Shown: positions 8,219-15,962 of the stretch, in pieces
Position numbering within the stretch: position 1 is the first letter of the stretch
Layout of the letters: each line of letters opens with the position of its first letter
Assembly: GCA_020024325.1 (NCBI GenBank)
Contig: JAHHTY010000029.1
Location: 1-26,320 of the forward strand
From: Negativibacillus sp.
GTDB lineage: Bacteria > Bacillota > Clostridia > Oscillospirales > Ruminococcaceae
Direction: 5' to 3'
Length of the DNA stretch: 26,320 nt
The notes under the pieces: model-generated
The model's database searches: none
What the model was told of the DNA's origin: nothing
What the model saw: only the letters and a program-made list of their open reading frames with translations
Translations under genes and position numbers: made by a program

Positions 8219-8650
8219 TTGTATAAAAAAATCTTATTTTACATGATGCTGGCCGGCTCTGCAACCAGATTGGTGTCAGCGGCTCTTTTAGCTATGATGG
8301 ATAAAATTAACCTTCCGGTTTTGCTGGTTGCGTTGTCTCTTTTTATTGCTATTTTGGGTATTGCTTTGGTGATAAAAAGCTTTAGAAAAAAAATCAGCCT
8401 TCCGGAACTGTTTCTTTATCATTTTATAGCGGATATCGGTGCAGTTTTCTCCTTCATAGTACTGCATTTCAATATGGTTGATATTTCTTTGATTGAAACT
8501 TTAATTACCGGTTCGGTTCTTTCGGTGTTGGCAAGTGCAACTGTGTTGTATTTAACGTTTAGAAAAAAACGCTACATCACAATACGTCAGCAAAAGGAAA
8601 TTGCAGTACAGCAAAAGCTTCATCTAACATCAAAAGTCGCAGAAAAATAG
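8219..8650 (+). CDS. Small integral membrane protein, unknown function (143 aa)
   Basis: A polytopic membrane protein with four hydrophobic segments (about residues 4-25, 32-54, 65-84 and 90-113) and a basic, Gln-rich cytoplasmic tail. I do not recognise the family. A TTG start at 8219 is preferred: AGGTGG lies eight bases upstream, and the alternative GTG at 8207 is inside that ribosome site. It is the first gene of an apparent operon; the next gene starts 26 bases after its stop. Confidence 0.7.
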   Translation: MYKKILFYMMLAGSATRLVSAALLAMMDKINLPVLLVALSLFIAILGIALVIKSFRKKISLPELFLYHFIADIGAVFSFIVLHFNMVDISLIETLITGSVLSVLASATVLYLTFRKKRYITIRQQKEIAVQQKLHLTSKVAEK

Positions 8651-8676
8651 ACAGGTATAAAAGGGGAATTCCTAAA

Positions 8677-9318
8677 ATGAATGAACATATGCGTACTATT
8701 ATTGAAAAACGAATCAATAAAACGATGGCAAATTTAGAGCGAAACAAGATGCAGCCATTTTATGCAAAGACCAAAGAAGATGCTCTAAAAATTGTAGAGA
8801 GCCTGATTTTGCAAGGTCAAACCGTTTCCTGTGGCGGATCGGCTACTTTGCAGGAATGCGGCATCATGGATTTGCTGAGGAGTGGTCGTTATCAGTTTTT
8901 AGATCGCTCCAAACCGGGATTGACCCAAGATGAAATTAAAGAAATTTACAGAAAAACATTTTTTGCAGATAACTATCTACTTAGTGCAAATGCAATTACC
9001 GAAAATGGTGAGCTGTATAATGTGGATGCAAACTCAAATCGTGTGGCAGCAATGCTTTACGGTCCGGATAGTGTAATTGTTGTAGCAGGTTACAATAAAA
9101 TTGTGCCGAACTTAGAAGCAGCAGCAGAGCGTGTGAAAAAAATTGCCGCACCGGTCAATGCTGTTCGTCTTCAATGCGAAACACCATGCACCAAAGCAGG
9201 TGAGTGTCTGAGTTGCCATAGCGAGGGGCGTATTTGCTGCAACTATGTGGTATCAGCGCAGCAACGTCATAAAAATCGAATCAAAGTAATCCTAGTCGGA
9301 GAGGAACTTGGCTTTTAA
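8677..9318 (+). CDS. LUD-domain protein (lactate utilisation/DUF162 family)
   Basis: A 213-aa soluble protein of the LUD (LutC/YkgG) superfamily. Visible hallmarks are the nucleotide-loop-like SCGGSATLQECG (about 51-62), LLSANAITENGELYNVDANSNRV split across residues 101-123, and VAGYNKIVPNLEAA. The C-terminus has a cysteine cluster (C167, C171, C177, C180, C187, C188) typical of the clostridial single-domain group and able in principle to bind metal or an Fe-S cluster; that is inference. The substrate is unknown. It sits between a membrane protein and ferritin under one promoter, hinting at a redox or iron-related role. The start follows AAAGGGG. Confidence 0.88.
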   Translation: MNEHMRTIIEKRINKTMANLERNKMQPFYAKTKEDALKIVESLILQGQTVSCGGSATLQECGIMDLLRSGRYQFLDRSKPGLTQDEIKEIYRKTFFADNYLLSANAITENGELYNVDANSNRVAAMLYGPDSVIVVAGYNKIVPNLEAAAERVKKIAAPVNAVRLQCETPCTKAGECLSCHSEGRICCNYVVSAQQRHKNRIKVILVGEELGF

Positions 9319-9362
9319 AAAGCAGGTACAAACACAATAACTTATTTTTGGGAGGTAAAAAA

Positions 9363-9875
9363 ATGTTAGACAAAAAGGTAGCAGAACTTTTAAATCAGCA
9401 GATTAACAAAGAATTTTACTCGGCTTATCTTTATCTTGACTTTGCAAATTTCTATCAGTCTAAAGGATTGGATGGGTTTGCAAACTGGTATCAGATTCAA
9501 GCACAAGAGGAAAAAGATCATGCAATGCTGTTCTATCAATATCTGCATAATAACAACGGTACAGTAACTTTGGAAAGCATTGACAAACCCGATAAACAGT
9601 TTACAAATCTTTGTGATCCTTTAAAAGCAGGTTTGGAACATGAGGAATATGTTACAAGCTTAATTCATAACCTGTATGCAGCAGCAAATGAGGTAAAAGA
9701 TTTTAGAACAATGCAGTTTTTGGATTGGTTTGTAAAGGAACAAGGCGAAGAGGAAACCAATGCCAATAATCTAATCACTCGATTTGAGTTGTTCGGCAAT
9801 GATCCAAAGGGTTTGTATATGTTGGACAGTGAGTTAAAAGCTCGCGTTTACACTGCTCCGTCTTTGGTATTATAA
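9363..9875 (+). CDS. ftnA: Non-heme ferritin
   Basis: An iron-storage protein of 170 aa, forming the usual 24-subunit shell. Ferroxidase ligands fall exactly at the standard positions: E17, E50 and H53 in QEEKDH, with further glutamates and Q in EEYV and KEQGEEE. The start at 9363 is set by GGGAGG seven bases upstream; the upstream TTG at 9348 overlaps that site. It is the last gene of the unit that begins at 8219 and is closed by a strong terminator. Confidence 0.96.
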   Translation: MLDKKVAELLNQQINKEFYSAYLYLDFANFYQSKGLDGFANWYQIQAQEEKDHAMLFYQYLHNNNGTVTLESIDKPDKQFTNLCDPLKAGLEHEEYVTSLIHNLYAAANEVKDFRTMQFLDWFVKEQGEEETNANNLITRFELFGNDPKGLYMLDSELKARVYTAPSLVL

Positions 9876-9882
9876 GGAAACG

Positions 9883-9920
9883 AAAATCGGCTTATCCAAT
9901 TGGGTAAGCCGATTTTTTTA
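9883..9920 (+). terminator. Terminator after ferritin
   Basis: AAAATCGGCTTATCC pairs with GGGTAAGCCGATTTT (one wobble) around AATT, followed by a T run. Confidence 0.92.
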
Positions 9921-10095
9921 GCAAAAAGTAAAAATTTGATATATTGCAGATTTTTGTTGTAAATAGAAAAATATCTTTAGAAAATCCTACTCTATTTATG
10001 GAATAGAAATAATAAACAGAAGAAAAAACACTTCTGAAATACAAAAAACAGAGTGAGTTGATAAGAAAAACACTTTATTGTTGTAAATCAATAAC

Positions 10096-10124
10096 TTGTC
10101 AAATATTCAAAAATAATTTACAAT
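10096..10124 (+). promoter_or_regulatory. Sigma-A promoter of the purine permease
   Basis: TTGTCA (10096-10101) and TACAAT (10119-10124) are 17 bp apart. The rest of the AT-rich stretch 9921-10187 holds no gene and I see no purine-riboswitch core in it. Confidence 0.72.
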
Positions 10125-10187
10125 AAGAACGTATTTCCTAAAAAGGAAAAGGAGAAGAAAAAGCTATACAAAGAGAGGAAGAAAAAA

Positions 10188-11579
10188 GTGTTAGAAAAAT
10201 TATTTCATCTGAAGGAGAATAATACAAACGTAAAAACAGAAGTTATGGCTGGTATTACTTCTTTCTTCACCATGGCGTACATCATCTTTGTAAACCCTCA
10301 GATTCTTTCTGCAGCGGGAATGGATGCAGGAGCAGTTATGCTGGCAACCTGTATTTCTTCTGCAATCGGTACTTTCCTGATGGCATTCCTTGCCAACTAC
10401 CCATTTGCTTTGGCTCCGGGTATGGGATTGAACGCATTTTTTGCTTTCACTATCTGCGGTTCTATGGGTTACAGCTGGCAGGCAGCTTTAGCAGCCGTAT
10501 TTATTTCCGGTTGTTTGTTTGTTATCATCACTGTTACCGGTGTTCGTGAGGCGATTGTTCGTGCTATTCCAAAAGAGCTGAAAAATGCAATCAGTGTTGG
10601 TATTGGTTTCTTCATTGCTTTCATTGGTATAAAAAATGCAGGTATGCTGAAATTTACCATTGATCCAGGAAACTATCAGAACTTTGACGGCACTATCGTT
10701 GCAAATGCAACTCCGATTCCTGCATTTGATTTTACAAGTGCCGCTACTTTGCTTGCAATTTTTGGTTTAATTGTTTTGACAGTCCTCTATGCTAGAAATG
10801 TTAAAGGTTCTTTGTTTATCGGTATTCTGGTAACATCTGCAGTCGGTTGTTTCTTGCAGTTTGTTCTGGGTATTGATGTTGGTGTAACAGCTCCAAGTGG
10901 GGAGATTGCGATTCCTTCTCTTGCTCCTACTTTTATGCAATTTACTCACGGTTTTGCGGAACTGTTTAATTTCAGTGAAGGTGTTGGAACAGCCTTAGTT
11001 TCTATTGTTTCTGTTTTGATTGCTCTGGTTTTGGTAGATATGTTCGATACCATTGGCACTTTGATTGGTACTGCTGCAAGAGCAAATATGTTGGATGAAG
11101 ATGGTAATCTTCCAAAAGCAAGCGGAGCATTGCTTGCAGACTCTATTGCAACTGTGTGTGGTGCAGTGATGGGTACTTCCACTGTTACAACCTTTGTAGA
11201 ATCTGCTTCCGGTGTTTCCGAGGGTGGTCGTACAGGTCTGACTTCCTGCACAACAGGCCTTTTGTTCTTACTTGCAATCATCGCTTCTCCATTCTTGGGA
11301 TTAGTTCCAACAGCAGCTACTGCTCCTGTTCTGATCATCGTTGGCGTGTTGATGATGGCAAGTGTAAAGAATATCAATTGGTCTGAGTTTGAAATTGCAT
11401 TGCCGGCATTTTTGACAATTGCTTGTATGCCGTTTGCATACAGCATTGCAGATGGTATTGCAGCAGGATTTGTATTCTTTACCGTTATGAAACTCTTTAA
11501 AGGTAAAGCAAAAGAAGTACACCCAATTATGTATGTTCTGTGTGTACTCTTTATCCTGAGATTTATTATCGTTATGTAG
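10188..11579 (+). CDS. AzgA/PbuG-type purine nucleobase permease (NCS2)
   Basis: A 463-aa membrane transporter of the AzgA branch of the nucleobase-cation symporter-2 superfamily, which takes up adenine, guanine and hypoxanthine. Diagnostic stretches are TEVMAGITSFFTMAYIIFVNP (18-38, written here in two pieces: TEVMAGITSFF and TMAYIIFVNP), FALAPGMGLNAFFAF (73-87), DMFDTIGTLIG and TTFVESASGVSEGGRTGL. About 12-14 hydrophobic segments are present. The GTG start at 10188 has GAGAGG about nine bases upstream. It is monocistronic, with its own promoter and terminators. Exact base preference cannot be read from the sequence. Confidence 0.93.
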   Translation: MLEKLFHLKENNTNVKTEVMAGITSFFTMAYIIFVNPQILSAAGMDAGAVMLATCISSAIGTFLMAFLANYPFALAPGMGLNAFFAFTICGSMGYSWQAALAAVFISGCLFVIITVTGVREAIVRAIPKELKNAISVGIGFFIAFIGIKNAGMLKFTIDPGNYQNFDGTIVANATPIPAFDFTSAATLLAIFGLIVLTVLYARNVKGSLFIGILVTSAVGCFLQFVLGIDVGVTAPSGEIAIPSLAPTFMQFTHGFAELFNFSEGVGTALVSIVSVLIALVLVDMFDTIGTLIGTAARANMLDEDGNLPKASGALLADSIATVCGAVMGTSTVTTFVESASGVSEGGRTGLTSCTTGLLFLLAIIASPFLGLVPTAATAPVLIIVGVLMMASVKNINWSEFEIALPAFLTIACMPFAYSIADGIAAGFVFFTVMKLFKGKAKEVHPIMYVLCVLFILRFIIVM

Positions 11580-11640
11580 TTAAAAAAGAGGACACTTCGG
11601 CAGTATCGCTCGGAGGCCTCTTCTGAATATCGAGGATCAT

Positions 11641-11690
11641 TTATAAAAAGGAGATTGTGCGCTAAGCATAATCTCCTTTTTATAATTATA
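11641..11690 (+). terminator. Terminator after the purine permease
   Basis: A 20-bp inverted repeat (TTATAAAAAGGAGATTGTGC with its near-perfect complement) and a T-rich tail. A weaker hairpin with AAGAGG/CCTCTT arms precedes it at about 11585-11623. Confidence 0.88.
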
Positions 11691-12027
11691 GGATTCTTTT
11701 CATTGATTTTGTCTGAGAGAAAAACTGAGGAAGCTTTTGCTTCTTCTGGAAAAATGAAACAGGAATACTATATTGGATATCAAATGCAAAGGACGATTGT
11801 TTTTATTGTAAAGTTAGTTTCTTCCCCGTTTTATAAAATTGAAAGAAATTTTCAATTGTTGATAATGGTTGTCAGCAAAATAGAGGCTCTTATGCAGCGA
11901 TAAAATCTATTTCCAGGATCAAGAGCGATGTAGTTTGCTGTATTCTGATAGAGCTGGCAGATGAACCTGATTAGTCATACAATCTTTCCTTATGTTTTAT
12001 TACAATAATTGCAAGGTAAATCATGAT
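11691..12027 (+). other. Gene-poor stretch left of the cotJC breakpoint
   Basis: About 340 bp with no convincing gene. An 82-codon frame spans it, but it begins inside the permease terminator and lacks a ribosome site. Two small hairpins are visible (GAAGC-TTTT-GCTTC near 11731 and AATTGAAA/TTTCAATT near 11840). Its right edge forms one arm of the putative recombination site. Confidence 0.5.
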
Positions 12028-12486
12028 GGAACAGAAGAATTAGCTCATATAGAAATTGTGAGCGCAATTCTGCATCAGCTCACAAAAGGATTGAGTGTAG
12101 AAGAAATTAAAGAGGGTGGGCTAGAAACATACTTTGTAGACCACACTACCGGTGTTTACCCTCAGGCAGCCTCTGGTACACCTTTTTCCGCAGCGACCTT
12201 GCAATCTACAGGTGATATTATTTGCGACTTAACAGAGGACCTTGCAGCAGAGCAGAAGGCAAGAATCACCTATGACAACATCCTAAGGTTAGTAGATGAC
12301 CCCGATGTGCGTGACCCAATCAAGTTTCTGAGAGAAAGAGAGATTGTACATTTTCAGCGTTTTGGAGAGATGCTCAGAGTGGCTCAAGAGAATCTGGACA
12401 GCAAGAATTTTTATGCTTTCAATCCTGAATTTGATATAAACAGAATTAACCGAAATGACGGTTTTCCTCGTCCCAGAAAGATGTAG
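11992..12486 (+). CDS. cotJC: 3' part of split cotJC (manganese-catalase-like spore-coat protein)
   Basis: From the core at 12028 onward, 148 codons after GTEE encode the C-terminal two thirds of a CotJC/manganese-catalase protein: LAHIEIVSAILHQLT, YFVDHTTGVYPQAASG, DLAAEQKARITYDNILRL and the ligand-bearing REIVHFQRFGE. The 12 residues before GTEE (FYYNNCKVNHD) do not belong to the family, and no ribosome site precedes the ATG at 11992. It therefore has no start of its own yet is open to its natural end and keeps a terminator. Its missing first 65 codons are at 19646-19840, 7.8 kb downstream on the same strand. Joining at the shared core gives a 213-residue protein and restores the metal motif E-L-A-H. 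In this configuration it is non-functional. Confidence 0.9.
   Translation: MFYYNNCKVNHDGTEELAHIEIVSAILHQLTKGLSVEEIKEGGLETYFVDHTTGVYPQAASGTPFSAATLQSTGDIICDLTEDLAAEQKARITYDNILRLVDDPDVRDPIKFLREREIVHFQRFGEMLRVAQENLDSKNFYAFNPEFDINRINRNDGFPRPRKM
12005..12045 (+). other. Left recombination junction (attP-left/attB-right hybrid)
   Basis: The core GGAACAGAAGAA lies at 12028-12039. To its left is AATCATGAT, a non-CotJC arm; to its right is cotJC sequence (TTAGCTCAT). The arm ATGGAAC (12026-12032) is the inverse of GTTCCAT at 19844-19850 beyond the other core. It is read as an att hybrid of a large serine recombinase. Confidence 0.75.
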
Positions 12487-12510
12487 GAGGGAAGATAAAG
12501 CAAAAACTAA

Positions 12511-12550
12511 AAAATCCTCGACCTTAATAGGGTCGAGGATTTTTTTTTTT
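12511..12550 (+). terminator. Terminator of cotJC, also usable for the opposing regulator gene
   Basis: ATCCTCGACC pairs with GGTCGAGGAT, followed by ten or more T on the plus strand and an A run on the left side, so it can act in both directions. Confidence 0.93.
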
Positions 12551-12588
12551 AGCTACGGGAAAGAAAAGAGAAAGATTAGCTTTTCTTT

Positions 12589-12975
12589 TTAGGCGGAGAC
12601 GAGGGGAAAGTTGTCCACTTGAAAGCAGGCACAAATGTTTTTTAGGGTTTGTTCAGGAAGCTGTGAAAGCAACGCCATCGAACATTCCTGTGCATCAAAG
12701 TCGCTTAATCCCATCTGACAGAAAATAGGGAAAAGCTGTCGATACTGCTGTTCATATTGTTGAGCAAGCTCATGCCCAAGTGCAGTGATGTGAAGCGATT
12801 TGTCAGCAGACTGCTCCAATAAGCCTTCCTTACAGAGGGAAGAAAGCATTTTACAAACAGATGCTCGAGAAATACCCAGCTGAACAGCCACATCAATACA
12901 GCGAACTCTCTTTAAATTTTTTTCTAATGAAACGATGGTCAAGAGATAACGCAGTTTTCCCGATGTCAGTTTCAT
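12589..12975 (-). CDS. DtxR/MntR-like winged-helix regulator linked to feoB
   Basis: A 128-aa DNA-binding protein with the N-terminal layout of iron- or manganese-dependent repressors: a winged helix at about 8-68 (RCIDVAVQLGISRASVCKML, then GLLEQSADKSLHITALGHELA) and a short helical dimerisation region. The metal-binding positions of DtxR/MntR appear poorly kept: where the family has C-R-I-E-H I read C98-S-M-A-L, and the usual His of the ERH segment is Gln. It may sense metal differently or be a plain winged-helix repressor. It lies 31 bases after feoB in the same operon, so it probably controls iron uptake. The start follows AAAGGGG. Confidence 0.75.
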   Translation of the reverse strand: MKLTSGKLRYLLTIVSLEKNLKRVRCIDVAVQLGISRASVCKMLSSLCKEGLLEQSADKSLHITALGHELAQQYEQQYRQLFPIFCQMGLSDFDAQECSMALLSQLPEQTLKNICACFQVDNFPLVSA

Positions 12976-13006
12976 AACAAAGCCCCTTTCAAAAGATATT
13001 TGAGCG

Positions 13007-15145
13007 TTATTTTGTGGATGCTGCTAATTTTCGGGAACGATTTTCTGGATTAGGACGTACCAGTAAGAAAAGCATAGCAGCCAGTAAAATAAGAGCAACA
13101 ACAGTGCCTACAGTAAATGTAGATGTAACGATGAGTGAACCAATCTGATAAATTATCAGGGAAATGATGTAAGCAAAGATACACTGATAACCAACAGCGA
13201 TCCATGTCCACTTACCACTGCCCATTTCTCTGTGAATTGCACCAATAGCTGCAAAACATGGAGCACAGAGTAAGTTAAAGATTAAGAATGAATAAGCAGA
13301 AATTGCGGTAAAGTTTTGAGCAAATACACTCCAGATTTCATCACCGTTTTCTGCAACTTCAGCAAATCCAAACAGAATACCCAGAGTACCAACAACGTTT
13401 TCTTTTGCAATTAAACCGGTGATTGCAGCAACAGCGGCTTCCCAGTGACCCCAACCCAATGGAATGAAGATAGGAGCAATAAACTGACCGATAGTTGCCA
13501 GCATAGATTCAGGAGTTTCAACCATCTGCATACGGAAGTTGAAGCTGGACAGGAACCAAATCAGGGCACAAGCAAGGAAGATAATAGTACCTGCTTTGCG
13601 AACGAAGGCTTTGGAGCGATCCCACATATGCAGCAGAACACCTTTAGGACTTGGAACGTGGTAAGCAGGAAGTTCCATAACGAATGGAGCTGGATCACCT
13701 GCAAACAGCTTTGTTTTCTTCAGGATAATACCGGAAACAATGATTGCAGCAATTCCTACAAAGTAAGCAGAGGTAGCAATCCATCCGGAGCCATTAAACA
13801 AAGCACCGGAAATTAAACCGATGATAGGAAGTTTTGCAGAGCAAGGGATGAAGGTAGTGGTCATAATGGTCATCTTGCGGTCACGGTCATTTTCGATGGT
13901 ACGGCTAGCCTGAACAGCAGGTACACCACATCCCAGACCGATCAGCATAGGAATGAAAGATTTACCGGAAAGACCAAAGCGACGGAACACACGGTCCATG
14001 ATAAAGGCGATACGCGCCATATATCCACAGTCTTCCAGTAAAGCAAGCAAGAGGAAGAGAACCATCATCTGTGGCAAGAAGCCCAAAACAGCACCAACAC
14101 CGGCAATAATACCATCCAAAATCAAGGATTGAAGCCATGGAGCTGCATTTACTGAGGTGAGCCATCCTTCAACGGTTGGAGGAATGATTTCACCAAACAA
14201 TACGTCGTTTACCCAGTCAGTCATCATTGTACCAACAGTGGAAATGGAGATGTAGTAAACAAGGAACATAACCAAAGCAAAGATTGGAAGAGCTAGGATA
14301 CGGTTGGTAACAATCTTATCAATCTTATCGCTGGTGGTCATTTTATGTTTAGCGTGATGTTTATGATAGCAACCCTTTAGTAATGCAGCGATTGCGGCAT
14401 ATCTTTCCTGAGTAATAATACTTTCGGCATCGTCATCAAACTCTTTTTCTGCCTGTTGGCGAAGAGATTCAATCTGAGATGTAACGCTGTCGGAAAGTTT
14501 CAGCTGGTTGATAACTTTTTCATCACGTTCAAATACTTTAATTGCGAACCAACGCAGATTTTGAGGTTTGCAAGAGCCGACCAGATAGTTAGAAATAGTG
14601 GAGAGAATACTTTCCAATTTTTCATCGAACTTCAGTGGCTGCGGAGCAGCAGCGTTTTTCTGAGCCAACTCAAAAGCAGCTTTTGCAACTTCAACGCTGC
14701 CTTCACCCTTTAAAGCACTGGTTTGGATAATTTCACAACCAAGAGCCTGAGAAAGCTTGTTAACATCAATTGTATCGCCGTTTTTGCGAACAAGATCCAT
14801 CATATTGAGCGCAATAACCATTGGAACGCCGATTTCCAAAAGCTGTGTAGTAAGATAGAGGTTTCTTTCAAGGTTTGATGCGTCAACAATGTTGATCATT
14901 GAGTTAGGCTGTTCGTTAATCAGATAATTTCTGGTAACAACTTCCTCCAGTGTATAAGGAGAAAGAGAATAAATACCTGGCAAGTCCTGAATAATTGCCT
15001 GTTTATTAGATTTTAATTTACCTTCTTTTTTTTCGACAGTTACACCAGGCCAGTTTCCTACATACTGACTGCTTCCGGTAAGATCATTAAACATTGTAGT
15101 TTTACCGCAGTTTGGGTTACCGGCTAAAGCGATTTTATACTCCAT
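13007..15145 (-). CDS. feoB: Ferrous iron transporter FeoB
   Basis: The main Fe2+ uptake protein of the inner membrane, 712 aa. The N-terminal G domain shows G1 GNPNCGKTT (9-17), a G2 threonine in GVTVEKKEG, G3 DLPG (54-57) and G4 NMMD (114-117). A helical spacer runs to about 270, and the Gate-bearing membrane part follows with GCGVPAV, IPCSAKLP and the second repeat around ENVVGTLG. The start at 15145 has AGAGGATGG upstream. It is the third gene of a feoA-feoA-feoB-regulator operon and lies inside the predicted excisable segment. Confidence 0.97.
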   Translation of the reverse strand: MEYKIALAGNPNCGKTTMFNDLTGSSQYVGNWPGVTVEKKEGKLKSNKQAIIQDLPGIYSLSPYTLEEVVTRNYLINEQPNSMINIVDASNLERNLYLTTQLLEIGVPMVIALNMMDLVRKNGDTIDVNKLSQALGCEIIQTSALKGEGSVEVAKAAFELAQKNAAAPQPLKFDEKLESILSTISNYLVGSCKPQNLRWFAIKVFERDEKVINQLKLSDSVTSQIESLRQQAEKEFDDDAESIITQERYAAIAALLKGCYHKHHAKHKMTTSDKIDKIVTNRILALPIFALVMFLVYYISISTVGTMMTDWVNDVLFGEIIPPTVEGWLTSVNAAPWLQSLILDGIIAGVGAVLGFLPQMMVLFLLLALLEDCGYMARIAFIMDRVFRRFGLSGKSFIPMLIGLGCGVPAVQASRTIENDRDRKMTIMTTTFIPCSAKLPIIGLISGALFNGSGWIATSAYFVGIAAIIVSGIILKKTKLFAGDPAPFVMELPAYHVPSPKGVLLHMWDRSKAFVRKAGTIIFLACALIWFLSSFNFRMQMVETPESMLATIGQFIAPIFIPLGWGHWEAAVAAITGLIAKENVVGTLGILFGFAEVAENGDEIWSVFAQNFTAISAYSFLIFNLLCAPCFAAIGAIHREMGSGKWTWIAVGYQCIFAYIISLIIYQIGSLIVTSTFTVGTVVALILLAAMLFLLVRPNPENRSRKLAASTK

Positions 15146-15174
15146 AAATCCATCCTCTTTTCTGTATTTATTGA

Positions 15175-15193
15175 TTAGTTCAGGCTAACCTTT
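15175..15193 (-). promoter_or_regulatory. DtxR-box-like site between feoA and feoB
   Basis: Written on the plus strand the site is TTAGTTCAGGCTAACCTTT. It matches 15 of 19 positions of the DtxR/IdeR consensus TTAGGTTAGSCTAACCTAA that I recall. It lies 30 bases before feoB. Confidence 0.4.
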
Positions 15194-15201
15194 CGGACCT
15201 G

Positions 15202-15229
15202 AAAAAGCGCCCCCTTATTTTAGGACGCC
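15202..15229 (-). terminator. Possible attenuating terminator between feoA and feoB
   Basis: On the minus strand GCGTCCT pairs imperfectly with AGGGGGCGC and is followed by five T. It could lower feoB expression relative to the two feoA genes. Confidence 0.5.
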
Positions 15230-15235
15230 AATGTC

Positions 15236-15457
15236 TTACTGAACTTCAATTTGCTCACAATCGGCTTTACGCAAAGAAAGCTCATAACTGCGAACATTAA
15301 CCTCGACAGGATCTCCCAATGGAGCAACCTTGCGAACAAAAACCTCAACACCTTTGGTGATGCCCATGTCCATGATGCGACGTTTTACAGCACCTTCACC
15401 ATGTAATTTAACAATGGTCACGGTTTCGCCCGGTTTTACATCTTTCAGTGTTTTCAT
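15236..15457 (-). CDS. feoA: FeoA-domain protein, second copy
   Basis: A 73-aa cytoplasmic SH3-like protein that partners FeoB in Fe2+ uptake. The FeoA pattern is clear: LKDVKPGETVTIVKLHGEG, then RRIMDMGITKGVEVFVRKVAP, then DPVEVNVRSYELSLRKADCEQI. The start has AGGAGGG nine bases upstream. It lies 63 bases after the first feoA and about 90 bases before feoB. The two copies differ strongly, so they probably have distinct tasks. Confidence 0.92.
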   Translation of the reverse strand: MKTLKDVKPGETVTIVKLHGEGAVKRRIMDMGITKGVEVFVRKVAPLGDPVEVNVRSYELSLRKADCEQIEVQ

Positions 15458-15520
15458 AATATTCCCTCCTAAAAATTACCACACACATCATTTTTAATTA
15501 TAGAACCCATAAATGGGGCA

Positions 15521-15730
15521 CTAAAGCATAACACGCTGAGCCATGGTGGAATCCAAAGCAACACGGCTTCCTTTAATATTCAGAATCAGGTTTCCGCCCA
15601 TAGAAGATACAACGGTTACTTCTTCTCCGGCAACAAATCCTAATTCTGCCAGATGCTGACGCACTTCATCTTTTCCGGTAATTTTGCGAATAATCGCAGT
15701 TTCACCAATTTGTGCAAAAGTTAATGGCAT
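15521..15730 (-). CDS. feoA: FeoA-domain protein, first copy
   Basis: A 69-70-aa FeoA-like SH3 protein: PLTFAQIGETAIIRKITGK, RQHLAELGFVAGEEVTVVSSM, GNLILNIKGSRVALDSTMAQRV. ATGATG gives two possible starts (15733 and 15730); the second is seven bases from GGAGG and is preferred. It is the first gene of the feo operon, about 60 bases from a promoter overlapped by TTAG/CTAA dyads. Confidence 0.92.
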   Translation of the reverse strand: MPLTFAQIGETAIIRKITGKDEVRQHLAELGFVAGEEVTVVSSMGGNLILNIKGSRVALDSTMAQRVML

Positions 15731-15767
15731 CATGATTCCTCCCTCATTTCAAGAAAACTTCTAAAAA

Positions 15768-15824
15768 TTAGCCCTAACTAACTTTTCCAAATAAGAGTTT
15801 AGCACAGACTAACTAAACTGTCAA
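15768..15824 (-). promoter_or_regulatory. Promoter and candidate operators of the feo operon
   Basis: On the minus strand TTGACA (15819-15824) and TAAACT (15796-15801) are 17 bp apart, with TG one base before the -10. A dyad TTTAGCACAGACTAACTAAA (15798-15817, plus strand) covers the spacer, and a second TTAGCCCTAACTAAC (15768-15782) lies just downstream of the start point. Both use TTAG/CTAA half-sites like DtxR-family boxes, fitting iron repression. Confidence 0.65.
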
Positions 15825-15914
15825 TAAAAAGCCCCGGAACAATGTTAGCCACGGATAACAAATATATTGTGTGTCTAATTTTGCCTGTTAAAATAAAGAA
15901 ACGTTTCGTTTAAT

Positions 15915-15960
15915 AAAAAACTCGGGAGGACTCTTTTAAAAGAATCCTCCCGAGTTTTTT
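15915..15960 (-). terminator. Terminator of the ABC transporter gene
   Basis: AAAAAACTCGGGAGGA pairs with TCCTCCCGAGTTTTTT around an AT-rich loop just after the stop codon. Confidence 0.93.
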
Positions 15961-15962
15961 AA

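Noticed and set aside
9921..10187. Purine riboswitch before the AzgA/PbuG-type permease
   Set aside because: Looked for the conserved core helices and junction bases and found none.
11655..11903. 82-codon plus-strand frame after the purine permease
   Set aside because: Starts within the permease terminator stem and has no ribosome site; product not family-like.
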